From assembly GCA_029935275.1 (NCBI GenBank), contig JAOZKQ010000078.1, forward strand, positions 1 through 8,902: a DNA stretch of 8,902 nucleotides. Direction: 5' to 3'. The notes under the pieces were generated by a model that did not search any database, was not told the origin of the DNA, and was given only the letters and a program-made list of their open reading frames with translations. A program made the translations under genes and the position numbers. Position 1 is the first letter of the stretch; each line of letters begins with the position of its first letter. The stretch is from Bacteroidales bacterium. GTDB taxonomy: Bacteria; Bacteroidota; Bacteroidia; Bacteroidales; VadinHA17. Below, one piece after another: positions 1-6,190 of the stretch.

Positions 1-496
1 GGCTTTCAGGAGTATCTTCCGGTTCCACTTTACATTTTGCCTGAAAAATAATATCTCCTTCATCATATTTTTCATTTACATAATGAATGGTAATTCCTGA
101 TTCCTTCTCCATGTTATCAATTACCGCCTTATGTACGTGCATTCCATACATCCCCTTACCTCCATACCGGGGAAGAAGCGCAGGATGAATATTTACAATT
201 CGCCCTTTAAATTTCCGGATTATTTCAGTTGGGACAAGCCACAAAAAACCTGCAAGTATAATAAGGGCAGGATCCTCTTTTTCCAGCAGATCAAGCACAC
301 GGTCAGTATCATACAGGTCGGTCCGGCTAAAAATAACTGTTGGAACATTTAGTTTCCTGGCACGTTCAAGTACCCCTGCATCTTTTTTATTTGAAAAAAC
401 AGCACTTACTTCTTTTTCGACCATTTCGTTCAAATATTCTATAACTTTTTCTGCATTCGTACCAGAGCCAGAGGCAAACACTACTATATTCTTCAT
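1..496 (-). CDS. purN: Phosphoribosylglycinamide formyltransferase (GART), 3' end cut by the window edge
   Basis: PurN transfers a formyl group from 10-formyltetrahydrofolate to GAR, the third step of de novo purine synthesis, in the cytoplasm. The minus-strand frame is open from an ATG at 494-496 to the left edge, giving 165 residues of a family usually about 190-210 long, so the C-terminus is missing. The N-terminus MKNIVVFASGSGTN carries the glycine-rich phosphoribosyl-binding loop (residues 9-14). The catalytic segment NIHPALLP (102-109) holds the equivalents of E. coli Asn106 and His108. GITIHYVNEKYDEGDI (134-149) holds the catalytic Asp (D145). The segment YGGKGMYGMHVH (111-122) is the form I associate with Bacteroidota enzymes. 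It is divergent from acpP, an arrangement common in the phylum. Upstream sequence is AT-rich with no Shine-Dalgarno site. No defect is visible in the part present. Confidence 0.96.
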   Translation of the reverse strand, partial: MKNIVVFASGSGTNAEKVIEYLNEMVEKEVSAVFSNKKDAGVLERARKLNVPTVIFSRTDLYDTDRVLDLLEKEDPALIILAGFLWLVPTEIIRKFKGRIVNIHPALLPRYGGKGMYGMHVHKAVIDNMEKESGITIHYVNEKYDEGDIIFQAKCKVEPEDTPES

Positions 497-590
497 ATTT
501 AGACTATTAATTACAAATATTCTTACTAAAAACAGCTCTAAATTCAACAATTATTAGTAATTTCAAAAAATAAATACAAAATAAATTAAT

Positions 591-622
591 TTTGTTTGAA
601 AATATTTACTGAAATACATTTC
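591..622 (+). promoter_or_regulatory. Candidate Bacteroidota-type promoter for the acpP operon
   Basis: TTTG at 591-594 is followed after 20 bases by TACATTTC at 615-622. This fits the Bacteroidota sigma-ABfr pattern (-33 TTTG or TTG, 19-21 bp, -7 TAnnTTTG) with one mismatch in the last base of the -7 element. The predicted start would fall near 627-630, giving a leader of about 40 nt before the acpP ATG at 671. A second match to the -7 motif, TAATTTTG at 587-594, has no good -33 partner. The region is very AT-rich, so chance matches are possible. Confidence 0.4.
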
Positions 623-670
623 TTTGCATCATATTTCAATTAACAAAAGTATTAATTTAAAATTAAGATC

Positions 671-907
671 ATGTCAGACATTGCATCAAGAGTAAAAGCC
701 ATTATCGTTGACAAATTAGGTGTTGATGAAAATGAAGTAACAAACGAAGCTAGCTTCACAAATGATTTAGGAGCTGATTCTCTTGACACAGTTGAATTAA
801 TTATGGAATTCGAAAAAGAATTTAATATTGGTATTCCGGATGACCAGGCGGAAAATATCGGAACCGTAGGTGATGCCGTAAAATACCTTGAGGAAAACGC
901 CAAGTAA
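671..907 (+). CDS. acpP: Acyl carrier protein
   Basis: This 78-residue acidic cytoplasmic protein carries growing acyl chains on a 4'-phosphopantetheine arm during fatty acid synthesis. Its length is typical of bacterial AcpP. The attachment motif GADSLD spans residues 34-39, with Ser37 as the modified residue. It is followed by the recognition helix II sequence TVELIMEFEKEF, whose acidic residues contact partner enzymes. The start MSDIASRVKAIIVDKLG matches the usual helix I. The ATG at 671 is preceded by an AT-rich leader without a Shine-Dalgarno sequence, as is usual in Bacteroidota. It is the first gene of the rightward operon; fabF begins 21 bp after its stop, so the carrier and a condensing enzyme that uses it would be co-transcribed. 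Confidence 0.98.
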   Translation: MSDIASRVKAIIVDKLGVDENEVTNEASFTNDLGADSLDTVELIMEFEKEFNIGIPDDQAENIGTVGDAVKYLEENAK

Positions 908-928
908 ATTTTCTTATCTTAAGTTTTT

Positions 929-2182
929 ATGGAATTAAAGCGTGTAGTTGTCACAGGACTTGGGGCTCTTACTCCAATAGGGAATTCTGTTTCTGAATAT
1001 TGGGATAGTCTTGCCAATGGAGTAAGCGGAAGTGACTGGATCACTTGTTTTGATGCTGAAAAGTTCAAAACCCGGTTTGCCTGTGAACTTAAAAACTTTG
1101 ATTCCAAAGACTATTTTGACAGAAAAGAGCTTCGAAAACTTGACCGTTATGCGCAGTTAGGACTTATTTCCACTGAACAAGCTATAAAGGATGCTGCGAT
1201 AGACCTTGAGAAGATCAATCATAATCGGGTTGGAGTAATTTTTGGATCGGGCATAGGGGGTTTAAAGACCTTCCTTGATGAAGCATCAAGCTTTGCAAGG
1301 GGGGATGGCACCCCCCGTATAAGCCCTTTTTTCATTCCAAAGATGATTGCAGATATTGCTGCCGGTCATATTTCTATGAAATATCAATTTCGAGGCCCGA
1401 ATTTTGGTATCGTTTCTGCTTGTGCAACTTCCACAAACACCATAATTGATGCTACTACATACATTCAACTTGGCAAAGCGGATATGTTTGTAACAGGTGG
1501 GGCTGAAGCTTCTATTAATGAAATTGGTATAGGAGGATTTAATTCCATGATGGCATTATCCACCAACAATGACGAATACAAATCGGCTTCCAGGCCTTTT
1601 GATGGCACACGTGATGGTTTTGTTATGGGTGAAGGGGCAGGAACTCTTATTCTTGAAGAACTGGAACATGCAAAAAACAGAGGGGCTAAAATTTATGCAG
1701 AAGTTGCAGGCTATGGAATGAGTGCAGATGCATATCACCTTACAGCCCCACATCCGGATGGACTGGGGGCTACGCTGGTAATGAGAAATGCCCTGGAAGA
1801 TGCCGGTTTAAAACCGGAGGATATCGGTTATATTAATGTTCATGGCACAGCTACTCCACTGGGCGACCTGTCGGAAGCAAGGGCAATTATTAATGTTTTT
1901 GGGGAACATGCTTATAAAATGAATATAAGTGCAACCAAATCAATGACAGGCCACTTGTTGGGCGCAGCAGGTGCAGTCGAATCAATTGCTGCCCTAATGG
2001 CCTTAATTAAGGGAATTATTCCACCAACTATAAATTTAAAAAATATTGATCCTCAGCTTGACCAGAATTTAAATCTTACTCCAAATAAAGCGGAAAAAAA
2101 GGAAGTAAATTTTGTTTTAAGTAACACTTTTGGTTTTGGTGGCCATAATGCCAGTGTGATCTATAAAAAATACGTTGAATAA
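929..2182 (+). CDS. fabF: Beta-ketoacyl-ACP synthase II
   Basis: FabF condenses malonyl-ACP with acyl-ACP to lengthen fatty acids. The protein has 417 residues, the normal length for the family. The Cys-His-His triad is visible: Cys165 in VSACATSTN, His305 in NVHGTATPLGD and His342 in KSMTGHLLGAAGAVE. The last signature is the conserved lysine-containing loop of thiolase-fold condensing enzymes. The GFGGHN segment (402-407) forms the loop beside the active site. The N-terminus RVVVTGLGALTPIGN is the standard FabF beginning. Two His residues identify FabF/FabB rather than FabH (Cys-His-Asn). The sequence and the acpP neighbour favour FabF, but FabB-like chain-length specificity cannot be read from the sequence. 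It lies 21 bp after acpP and 19 bp before rnc, within one operon. Confidence 0.97.
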   Translation: MELKRVVVTGLGALTPIGNSVSEYWDSLANGVSGSDWITCFDAEKFKTRFACELKNFDSKDYFDRKELRKLDRYAQLGLISTEQAIKDAAIDLEKINHNRVGVIFGSGIGGLKTFLDEASSFARGDGTPRISPFFIPKMIADIAAGHISMKYQFRGPNFGIVSACATSTNTIIDATTYIQLGKADMFVTGGAEASINEIGIGGFNSMMALSTNNDEYKSASRPFDGTRDGFVMGEGAGTLILEELEHAKNRGAKIYAEVAGYGMSADAYHLTAPHPDGLGATLVMRNALEDAGLKPEDIGYINVHGTATPLGDLSEARAIINVFGEHAYKMNISATKSMTGHLLGAAGAVESIAALMALIKGIIPPTINLKNIDPQLDQNLNLTPNKAEKKEVNFVLSNTFGFGGHNASVIYKKYVE

Positions 2183-2201
2183 GTTCTAAAGTTCACTCTA
2201 A

Positions 2202-2906
2202 TTGTTTGGATTTAACCTGAAACGGAACAGTTTTGCCACCCAAATCAAAAAACTGACAGGGTTCAAACCCAGGACTCTTCAATTGTATAAACAGGCTCTT
2301 ATCCCCAAATCCTCCACAATAAATATTATTGAAAAACCAAGCGTTCATAACGAGCGGCTGGAATACCTTGGAGATGCTATTTTGGAAGCTATTATTACAG
2401 ATTATCTGTACAATAAGTTTCCTTATAAGGATGAAGGTTTCTTAACTAAGTTAAGATCAAAGTTTGTAAACAGGACACATCTTAATGATCTTGGGATTAG
2501 AATAGAGATTAACAAACTGATTAAACCTCCGTTTCGCCAGAATAAACATAAAAAGAACCTTGCCGGAGACACCCTTGAAGCATTTATTGGTGCCATATAT
2601 CTTGATAAAGGCTTTACTGTGACAAAAAAATTTGTTATAAAAACACTCATCCATAAATACACAAATATGGATGTTTTAATACAAAATGACACAGACTATA
2701 AAAGTAAAATCCTGGAATGGGGACAACAATCAAAGAAAAATATTACATTCCTGACTTCTGAAGAAAGTAAACTGAAAAATAATCTCTCAATCTTCCACAC
2801 CAGACTTTCAATTCATGAGAAGATAATTGGTGAAGGTAATGGTTCAACAAAAAGAGAATCGGAACAAAATGCAGCAGCAAATGCAATTATTTCCCTGAAT
2901 ATATAA
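2202..2906 (+). CDS. rnc: Ribonuclease III, probable TTG start
   Basis: RNase III cleaves double-stranded RNA in rRNA maturation and mRNA turnover. From the TTG at 2202 the protein has 234 residues, close to the usual 220-250. The N-terminal nuclease domain carries the signature NERLEYLGDAIL (50-61), with metal ligands Glu54 and Asp58. DTLEAFIGAIYLDKG (123-137) supplies Asp123 and Glu126. All four correspond to E. coli Glu41, Asp45, Asp114 and Glu117. A C-terminal double-stranded RNA-binding domain follows from about residue 164 and ends in the helix TKRESEQNAAANAII. The frame has a TAA at 2199-2201 directly before the TTG and no ATG until residue 156, well inside the protein, so a non-ATG start is forced unless the sequence contains an indel. 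It lies 19 bp after fabF, a conserved position in Bacteroidota. Confidence 0.93.
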   Translation: MFGFNLKRNSFATQIKKLTGFKPRTLQLYKQALIPKSSTINIIEKPSVHNERLEYLGDAILEAIITDYLYNKFPYKDEGFLTKLRSKFVNRTHLNDLGIRIEINKLIKPPFRQNKHKKNLAGDTLEAFIGAIYLDKGFTVTKKFVIKTLIHKYTNMDVLIQNDTDYKSKILEWGQQSKKNITFLTSEESKLKNNLSIFHTRLSIHEKIIGEGNGSTKRESEQNAAANAIISLNI

Positions 2907-2960
2907 TTTTGCCATTTAAAACTTTTAACTTCAACAAGAAATATTTCTTAGATTAAATCT

Positions 2961-3386
2961 ATGGCAAAAAGTATTAAACTAGCATTCAAACCTGAACTTG
3001 AATTCCAATTGATTGGTATTTCATCTCATGAAAATGATTACCACCTAAGCTGGGCCATTAATAAGAATATTGGATTAAATCTTGCAAAAAGTAAAAATCT
3101 ATCAATCTATAACAGACAGCTTAAAGAGCAACAGGAATTTTCCGTTTTCAGCTTTGACAATGAAGACAATTTCATTTTGTTTAATCTGATCTCGAACACA
3201 AGTGTAAATGGTTTTCTTTTCCCGGAAATGCGGAATATTGATTTTTTCCTTCAAATTTATGGTGAATCTGATGACAAATTTATTCTCAACCTGATCAATA
3301 AACTAAATAAAATTGAAATAGTAAGCACCAGCTTTATTATTAACCCAAATAATTTAAAGGCCCCGGAAAAACTATTATTCAATTAG
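2961..3386 (+). CDS. IPExxxVDY family protein (function unknown)
   Basis: This 141-residue predicted cytoplasmic protein has no signal peptide and no membrane segment. It resembles the small Bacteroidota family named for the motif IPExxxVDY, by its position after rnc and by its layout. An N-terminal LIGISSHENDYHLSWAINK region (17-35) resembles the family opening, in which short-chain sequence leads into a WxINK or WALNK segment. The naming motif appears in diverged form as FPEMRNIDF (87-95): Pro, Glu and Asp are kept, but Ile-Val-Tyr become Phe-Ile-Phe. No catalytic residues are recognisable and no biochemical role is known to me. It starts 54 bp after rnc and is probably the last gene of the acpP operon, since a strong hairpin follows its stop. 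In many relatives the next gene is a pyruvate kinase gene, which is absent here. Confidence 0.72.
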   Translation: MAKSIKLAFKPELEFQLIGISSHENDYHLSWAINKNIGLNLAKSKNLSIYNRQLKEQQEFSVFSFDNEDNFILFNLISNTSVNGFLFPEMRNIDFFLQIYGESDDKFILNLINKLNKIEIVSTSFIINPNNLKAPEKLLFN

Positions 3387-3416
3387 AGTTTGTCAGCATT
3401 CAATTTTTATTACAAA

Positions 3417-3444
3417 AAAAAGGGATGGCGAACCATCCCTTTTT
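3417..3444. terminator. Probable bidirectional intrinsic terminator between convergent genes
   Basis: A GC-containing stem GGGATGG (3422-3428) pairs with CCATCCC (3433-3439) around the 4-base loop CGAA (3429-3432). The stem extends through A-T pairs to 3417/3444, twelve pairs in all. Read rightwards it ends in a T run (3440-3444) and would stop the acpP operon. Read leftwards the A run at 3413-3421 becomes the T tail and would stop the minus-strand gene ending at 3513. A weaker hairpin (CGCA 3486-3489, loop TTTC, TGCG 3494-3497, then CTTTTT) lies nearer the minus gene's stop. Confidence 0.85.
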
Positions 3445-3512
3445 CCCTTAATAAACCCTAAAATTTAACCTAACTATGAAGAAATCGCATTTCTGCGCTT
3501 TTTCTCAATGCT

Positions 3513-4493
3513 TTACTTGCTTGTACGTTTCTTTTCTTTTTTTTGTTTCGTTTTTCTAGATTTTTTTGTGTTTTCACCCTCAAACTTAACATTTTCCCCC
3601 TCTTCAATCTCTACAATTATTTCAATCACATCATCATCCCCTACTGATTTCATAACCTTCACTTCCTTAGTTACCATTGAATCTTTCTCACCATCGCTTA
3701 TAATAACTGAAACATTCTTAGATGTGTGAACATGAGGCTCACCTTCACCACCTGATATAACATAAACAGTCGTATTTTCTTCTTCTCCATCACCCTTTTG
3801 CACTTTTACTACCTTAATATTATAAACCTTAGTTGAGTCATTCCCCTCAAGTTTCTTTACAATTACCTTTTCACCACCTTCCTCTCCATGTTCTCCTTTC
3901 TTAATAATATAAATTTTGTGACCATCATTATCTTCTACATTTTCCACAATTACTTCAACATTCATTTCTCCTTCTCCAGTTTCCTTTGAGGTCCACTCAA
4001 ACTCACCATCATCACCATCCATTATTATCACATTTCCTTCCTTTTTAAGGATAATAGTATCTGCCATAATGAACACATTAGAGTCGGTTTTCATGATAAA
4101 ATTATCATCATCACTTGAATAGAAATAAGCGACTTTTTTTGATTTACCATCCTTAACTTCAGTACTATCCGACTTCATAATGATCACCTTACCCCCCTTT
4201 TCATCATGGGATGTCCAGGTATGACTTCCATGCTCACCGGCATGTACCATATGCATCTGCCCTTCATGTCCTTTGTGTAAATTTACATCAACCCCGGCCA
4301 ATTCAAATATGTTCTTATGCAGGTCATCACTTTCGAGGCTCTCAGCAGCAAAACTTGTATCAACAGTAGTTTCCCCATTTTTTATAACCTTCAGATGTAT
4401 CTTCTTATTACTATCCTGGGCAAAAACATTCCCTGCAGTTATGCTAAATAGTAAAAGTAAAATGGTTATTATAGTGTACTTTTGAATTTTCAT
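3513..4493 (-). CDS. Exported acidic, His-rich protein of unknown function with a basic C-terminal tail
   Basis: I do not recognise this 326-residue protein. It begins with a clear Sec signal peptide: Lys-containing start, hydrophobic core IITILLLLFSIT (8-19), probable cleavage after NVFA at residue 25. There is no lipobox Cys. The mature part is mostly short Val/Ile-rich strands separated by turns rich in Asp, Glu, Gly and Asn, suggesting a beta-rich repetitive fold. Residues 73-96 hold seven His (73, 76, 81, 84, 88, 91, 96), with more at 192, 202, 254 and 256. A Trp-Thr-Ser motif occurs twice (93-95 and 167-169) in similar surroundings. The last 17 residues (310-326) contain eleven Lys/Arg. 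No catalytic motif, outer-membrane barrel signature or type IX sorting domain was recognised. It is divergent from a two-component system and shares a 133-bp regulatory region with it, so it may be a target or accessory partner. Metal or polyanion binding is speculation. Confidence 0.85.
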   Translation of the reverse strand: MKIQKYTIITILLLLFSITAGNVFAQDSNKKIHLKVIKNGETTVDTSFAAESLESDDLHKNIFELAGVDVNLHKGHEGQMHMVHAGEHGSHTWTSHDEKGGKVIIMKSDSTEVKDGKSKKVAYFYSSDDDNFIMKTDSNVFIMADTIILKKEGNVIIMDGDDGEFEWTSKETGEGEMNVEVIVENVEDNDGHKIYIIKKGEHGEEGGEKVIVKKLEGNDSTKVYNIKVVKVQKGDGEEENTTVYVISGGEGEPHVHTSKNVSVIISDGEKDSMVTKEVKVMKSVGDDDVIEIIVEIEEGENVKFEGENTKKSRKTKQKKEKKRTSK

Positions 4494-4530
4494 GTCCTGA
4501 ATTATTAATTACAATAAAATAAAACCGGTT

Positions 4531-4538
4531 CAAAGATA
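4531..4538 (-). promoter_or_regulatory. -7 element (TAnnTTTG) for the exported acidic protein gene
   Basis: The plus strand reads CAAAGATA, which on the minus strand is TATCTTTG, an exact match to the Bacteroidota -7 consensus TAnnTTTG. The predicted start lies near 4524-4527, giving a leader of roughly 30 nt to the ATG at 4491-4493. No TTG or TTTG is found at the usual 19-21 bp upstream (about 4558-4562 on this strand); that position is occupied by the 10-bp direct repeats. This suggests dependence on an activator. Confidence 0.5.
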
Positions 4539-4550
4539 ATACAGGATACA

Positions 4551-4590
4551 ATTAAGAATTATTAAGTAATGTTAAAGATTGTTAAATAAT
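4551..4590 (+). promoter_or_regulatory. Four 10-bp direct repeats, candidate response-regulator binding array
   Basis: Four consecutive decamers read ATTAAGAATT (4551), ATTAAGTAAT (4561), GTTAAAGATT (4571) and GTTAAATAAT (4581). All fit RTTAARNAWT with no mismatch, and the core TTAA recurs exactly every 10 bp, about one helical turn. Tandem half-sites at 10-11 bp spacing are the usual DNA target of OmpR/PhoB-family regulators, and such a regulator is encoded two genes away at 6191. The array lies between the two outward-facing -7 elements at 4531 and 4614. Assignment to this regulator is inference. Confidence 0.6.
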
Positions 4591-4599
4591 AATAATAAT
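4585..4599. repeat. (AAT)5 trinucleotide run
   Basis: Five AAT units in a row occupy the space between the last decameric repeat and the kinase -7 element, overlapping the end of the fourth decamer. Loss or gain of one unit would shift the spacing between the putative operator and the kinase promoter by 3 bp. Simple AT-rich runs are also common in such genomes and may mean nothing. Confidence 0.7.
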
Positions 4600-4613
4600 T
4601 GCTATTCATCCTG

Positions 4614-4621
4614 TACTTTTG
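4614..4621 (+). promoter_or_regulatory. -7 element (TAnnTTTG) for the kinase-regulator operon
   Basis: TACTTTTG matches the Bacteroidota -7 consensus exactly. Only 5 bases separate it from the ATG at 4627, so the transcript would start at or within a few bases of the start codon (a very short leader or a leaderless mRNA). No TTG lies at the usual -33 distance (ending at about 4592-4594). The element supports the 4627 start over the longer frame opening at 4579, which would begin upstream of this promoter. Confidence 0.5.
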
Positions 4622-4626
4622 TACCA

Positions 4627-6186
4627 ATGAGTAAAAAAGGGATCTGGATATTAACCGGTTTTATGACTTTTACTTTATTGGGTTTGTTGTTCATACAATC
4701 CCAATGGATTAGGAATGCTATGGGGCTGAAACAACAACAATTTGCACTGGCTGTAAACAGGTCAGCTTCAAATGTAATAAACAACATAGAAGCCAGGGAA
4801 ACCCGTATGAACGTTATAAAAGAAATGGATCCTTACCTGGACTCCCTGCCTATGGATATTGTTATACAAAATACTGATCCAAATATCCATGAGATTATTA
4901 CATTTGGATCACAATCAGTATATTATTACAATAACCATATAGTTAAGAAAACTGCTTCCAGGGAAGTCCATATAAATGATACTGTATTCTACTTTAAGGA
5001 TGGCTCTCTCTCCCGCTATTCTGATTTCACCGAAAGTATTTCATACCAGAATCAGATTAACAGGAGAAATGCTAAAAGCAGGAATTTCCAAAACAAATCT
5101 CTTATCATAAAAAAAATAATGGGTCAGATGTTGGAATCACCCCCGGATATTGAGAAAAGAGTCAAACCTGAACAACTATACTCAGGCATTGAGAATGAGC
5201 TACAAAAACGGGGTATTGATCTTAATTTTGAACTTGCAATTCACCGGCCTGATAACAGCATTTTTTATAAAACTCCTCATTTTGAAAACCAAACAAATTC
5301 AAAAGTATATCAATGGGTTCTTTTTCCTGGTGACCTTATCCAAAAAAAAAATTTCCTGACCTTATATTTTCCCAAAGACAAAGGATTCCTATATAAATCA
5401 CTCGGATGGATAGGGATCTCTTCTTCTATACTTACAATTATTATTTTAATAATTTTCATTGGTACTCTCTATATTATTTTCAGGCAAAAACAATTATCGG
5501 AAATCAAAACGGATTTTGTAAGTAATATAACCCATGAACTAAAGACTCCTATTTCAACCATTTCTTTAGCATCACAGATGTTAAAAGACAAAGCAGTTGT
5601 CCGCGATGAGAAGAACATTAAACACCTCTCACAAGTAATTGAAGATGAAAGCAAACGACTTGGCTACCAGGTTGAAAAGGTACTACAAATGGCTATTTTC
5701 GACAAAGGACAGCTAAAATTAAAATTAAAAGAAGTTGATATTCACAGTGTTTTAGAAAATGTTATTGGGAACTTCAGCCTGCAGATCCAAAACAAAAATG
5801 GTTCTATTTCTTTATTACCTGAAGCATCAAATTCAAATTTAGTTGTAGATGAAGTTCATTTTTCCAATATTTTCTCTAACCTGATAGATAATGCCATTAA
5901 ATATTGTGAAACTCAACCAAGTATTATAATTTCAACCCAAGACTATAAAAAAGGGATTCATATCATAGTAAAAGATAATGGAATTGGAATATCCAGGGAA
6001 GACATAAAAAGGATCTTTTCTAAGTTTTACCGGGTTTCTACAGGAAACCTCCATAATGTTAAAGGCTTTGGATTAGGCCTGAGTTACGTAAAAACCATTA
6101 TTGAAGCCCAGGGAGGCCAAATAAAGGTTGAAAGTCAGTTGAAAAAAGGAACCCGTTTTATCATATGGTTTCCTAAAAAGAAATAA
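4627..6186 (+). CDS. Sensor histidine kinase without HAMP domain
   Basis: This inner-membrane sensor autophosphorylates on His and passes the phosphate to the regulator encoded 4 bp downstream. From the ATG at 4627 it has 519 residues. TM1 is about 5-23 and TM2 about 259-285, enclosing a periplasmic domain of some 235 residues that begins with the QSQWIRNA segment common at the start of Bacteroidota sensor domains. Only about 18 residues separate TM2 from the phosphoacceptor motif THELKTP (His303), leaving no room for HAMP. The ATPase domain shows the N box NLIDNAIKY (Asn422), G1 box DNGIGI (450-455), F box IFSKFYR (463-469) and G2 box GFGLGLSYV (480-488), all intact. A frame opening at 4579 would add 16 residues including five Asn from the AAT run; I reject it because it starts ahead of the promoter and masks the hydrophobic N-terminus. 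The layout recalls RprX-type kinases of Bacteroides, without proof of orthology. The ligand is unknown. Confidence 0.93.
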   Translation: MSKKGIWILTGFMTFTLLGLLFIQSQWIRNAMGLKQQQFALAVNRSASNVINNIEARETRMNVIKEMDPYLDSLPMDIVIQNTDPNIHEIITFGSQSVYYYNNHIVKKTASREVHINDTVFYFKDGSLSRYSDFTESISYQNQINRRNAKSRNFQNKSLIIKKIMGQMLESPPDIEKRVKPEQLYSGIENELQKRGIDLNFELAIHRPDNSIFYKTPHFENQTNSKVYQWVLFPGDLIQKKNFLTLYFPKDKGFLYKSLGWIGISSSILTIIILIIFIGTLYIIFRQKQLSEIKTDFVSNITHELKTPISTISLASQMLKDKAVVRDEKNIKHLSQVIEDESKRLGYQVEKVLQMAIFDKGQLKLKLKEVDIHSVLENVIGNFSLQIQNKNGSISLLPEASNSNLVVDEVHFSNIFSNLIDNAIKYCETQPSIIISTQDYKKGIHIIVKDNGIGISREDIKRIFSKFYRVSTGNLHNVKGFGLGLSYVKTIIEAQGGQIKVESQLKKGTRFIIWFPKKK

Positions 6187-6190
6187 GCTT

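Noticed and set aside
131..352. A 73-codon plus-strand frame opposite purN
   Set aside because: It lies wholly antisense to a clear PurN reading frame with intact motifs and has no recognisable protein features.
644..651. Perfect minus-strand TAnnTTTG (TACTTTTG) as a purN promoter
   Set aside because: It would give a leader of about 140 nt and has no -33 element; one such 6-base match is expected by chance in this AT-rich stretch.
3486..3497. Second hairpin CGCA-TTTC-TGCG near the end of the acidic protein gene
   Set aside because: The stem is only 4 bp, and the stronger hairpin nearby already explains termination on both strands.
3508..3729. A hydrophobic plus-strand frame rich in Ser, Thr and Phe
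   Set aside because: It is the complement of the Lys/Glu/Asp-rich end of the minus-strand gene, whose signal peptide and start make it the real coding strand; the hydrophobic look comes from complementing A-rich codons.
4579..4626. A longer N-terminus for the histidine kinase from the ATG at 4579
   Set aside because: It translates the AAT run into five Asn, starts ahead of a perfect -7 element and places 16 non-family residues before the first membrane segment.
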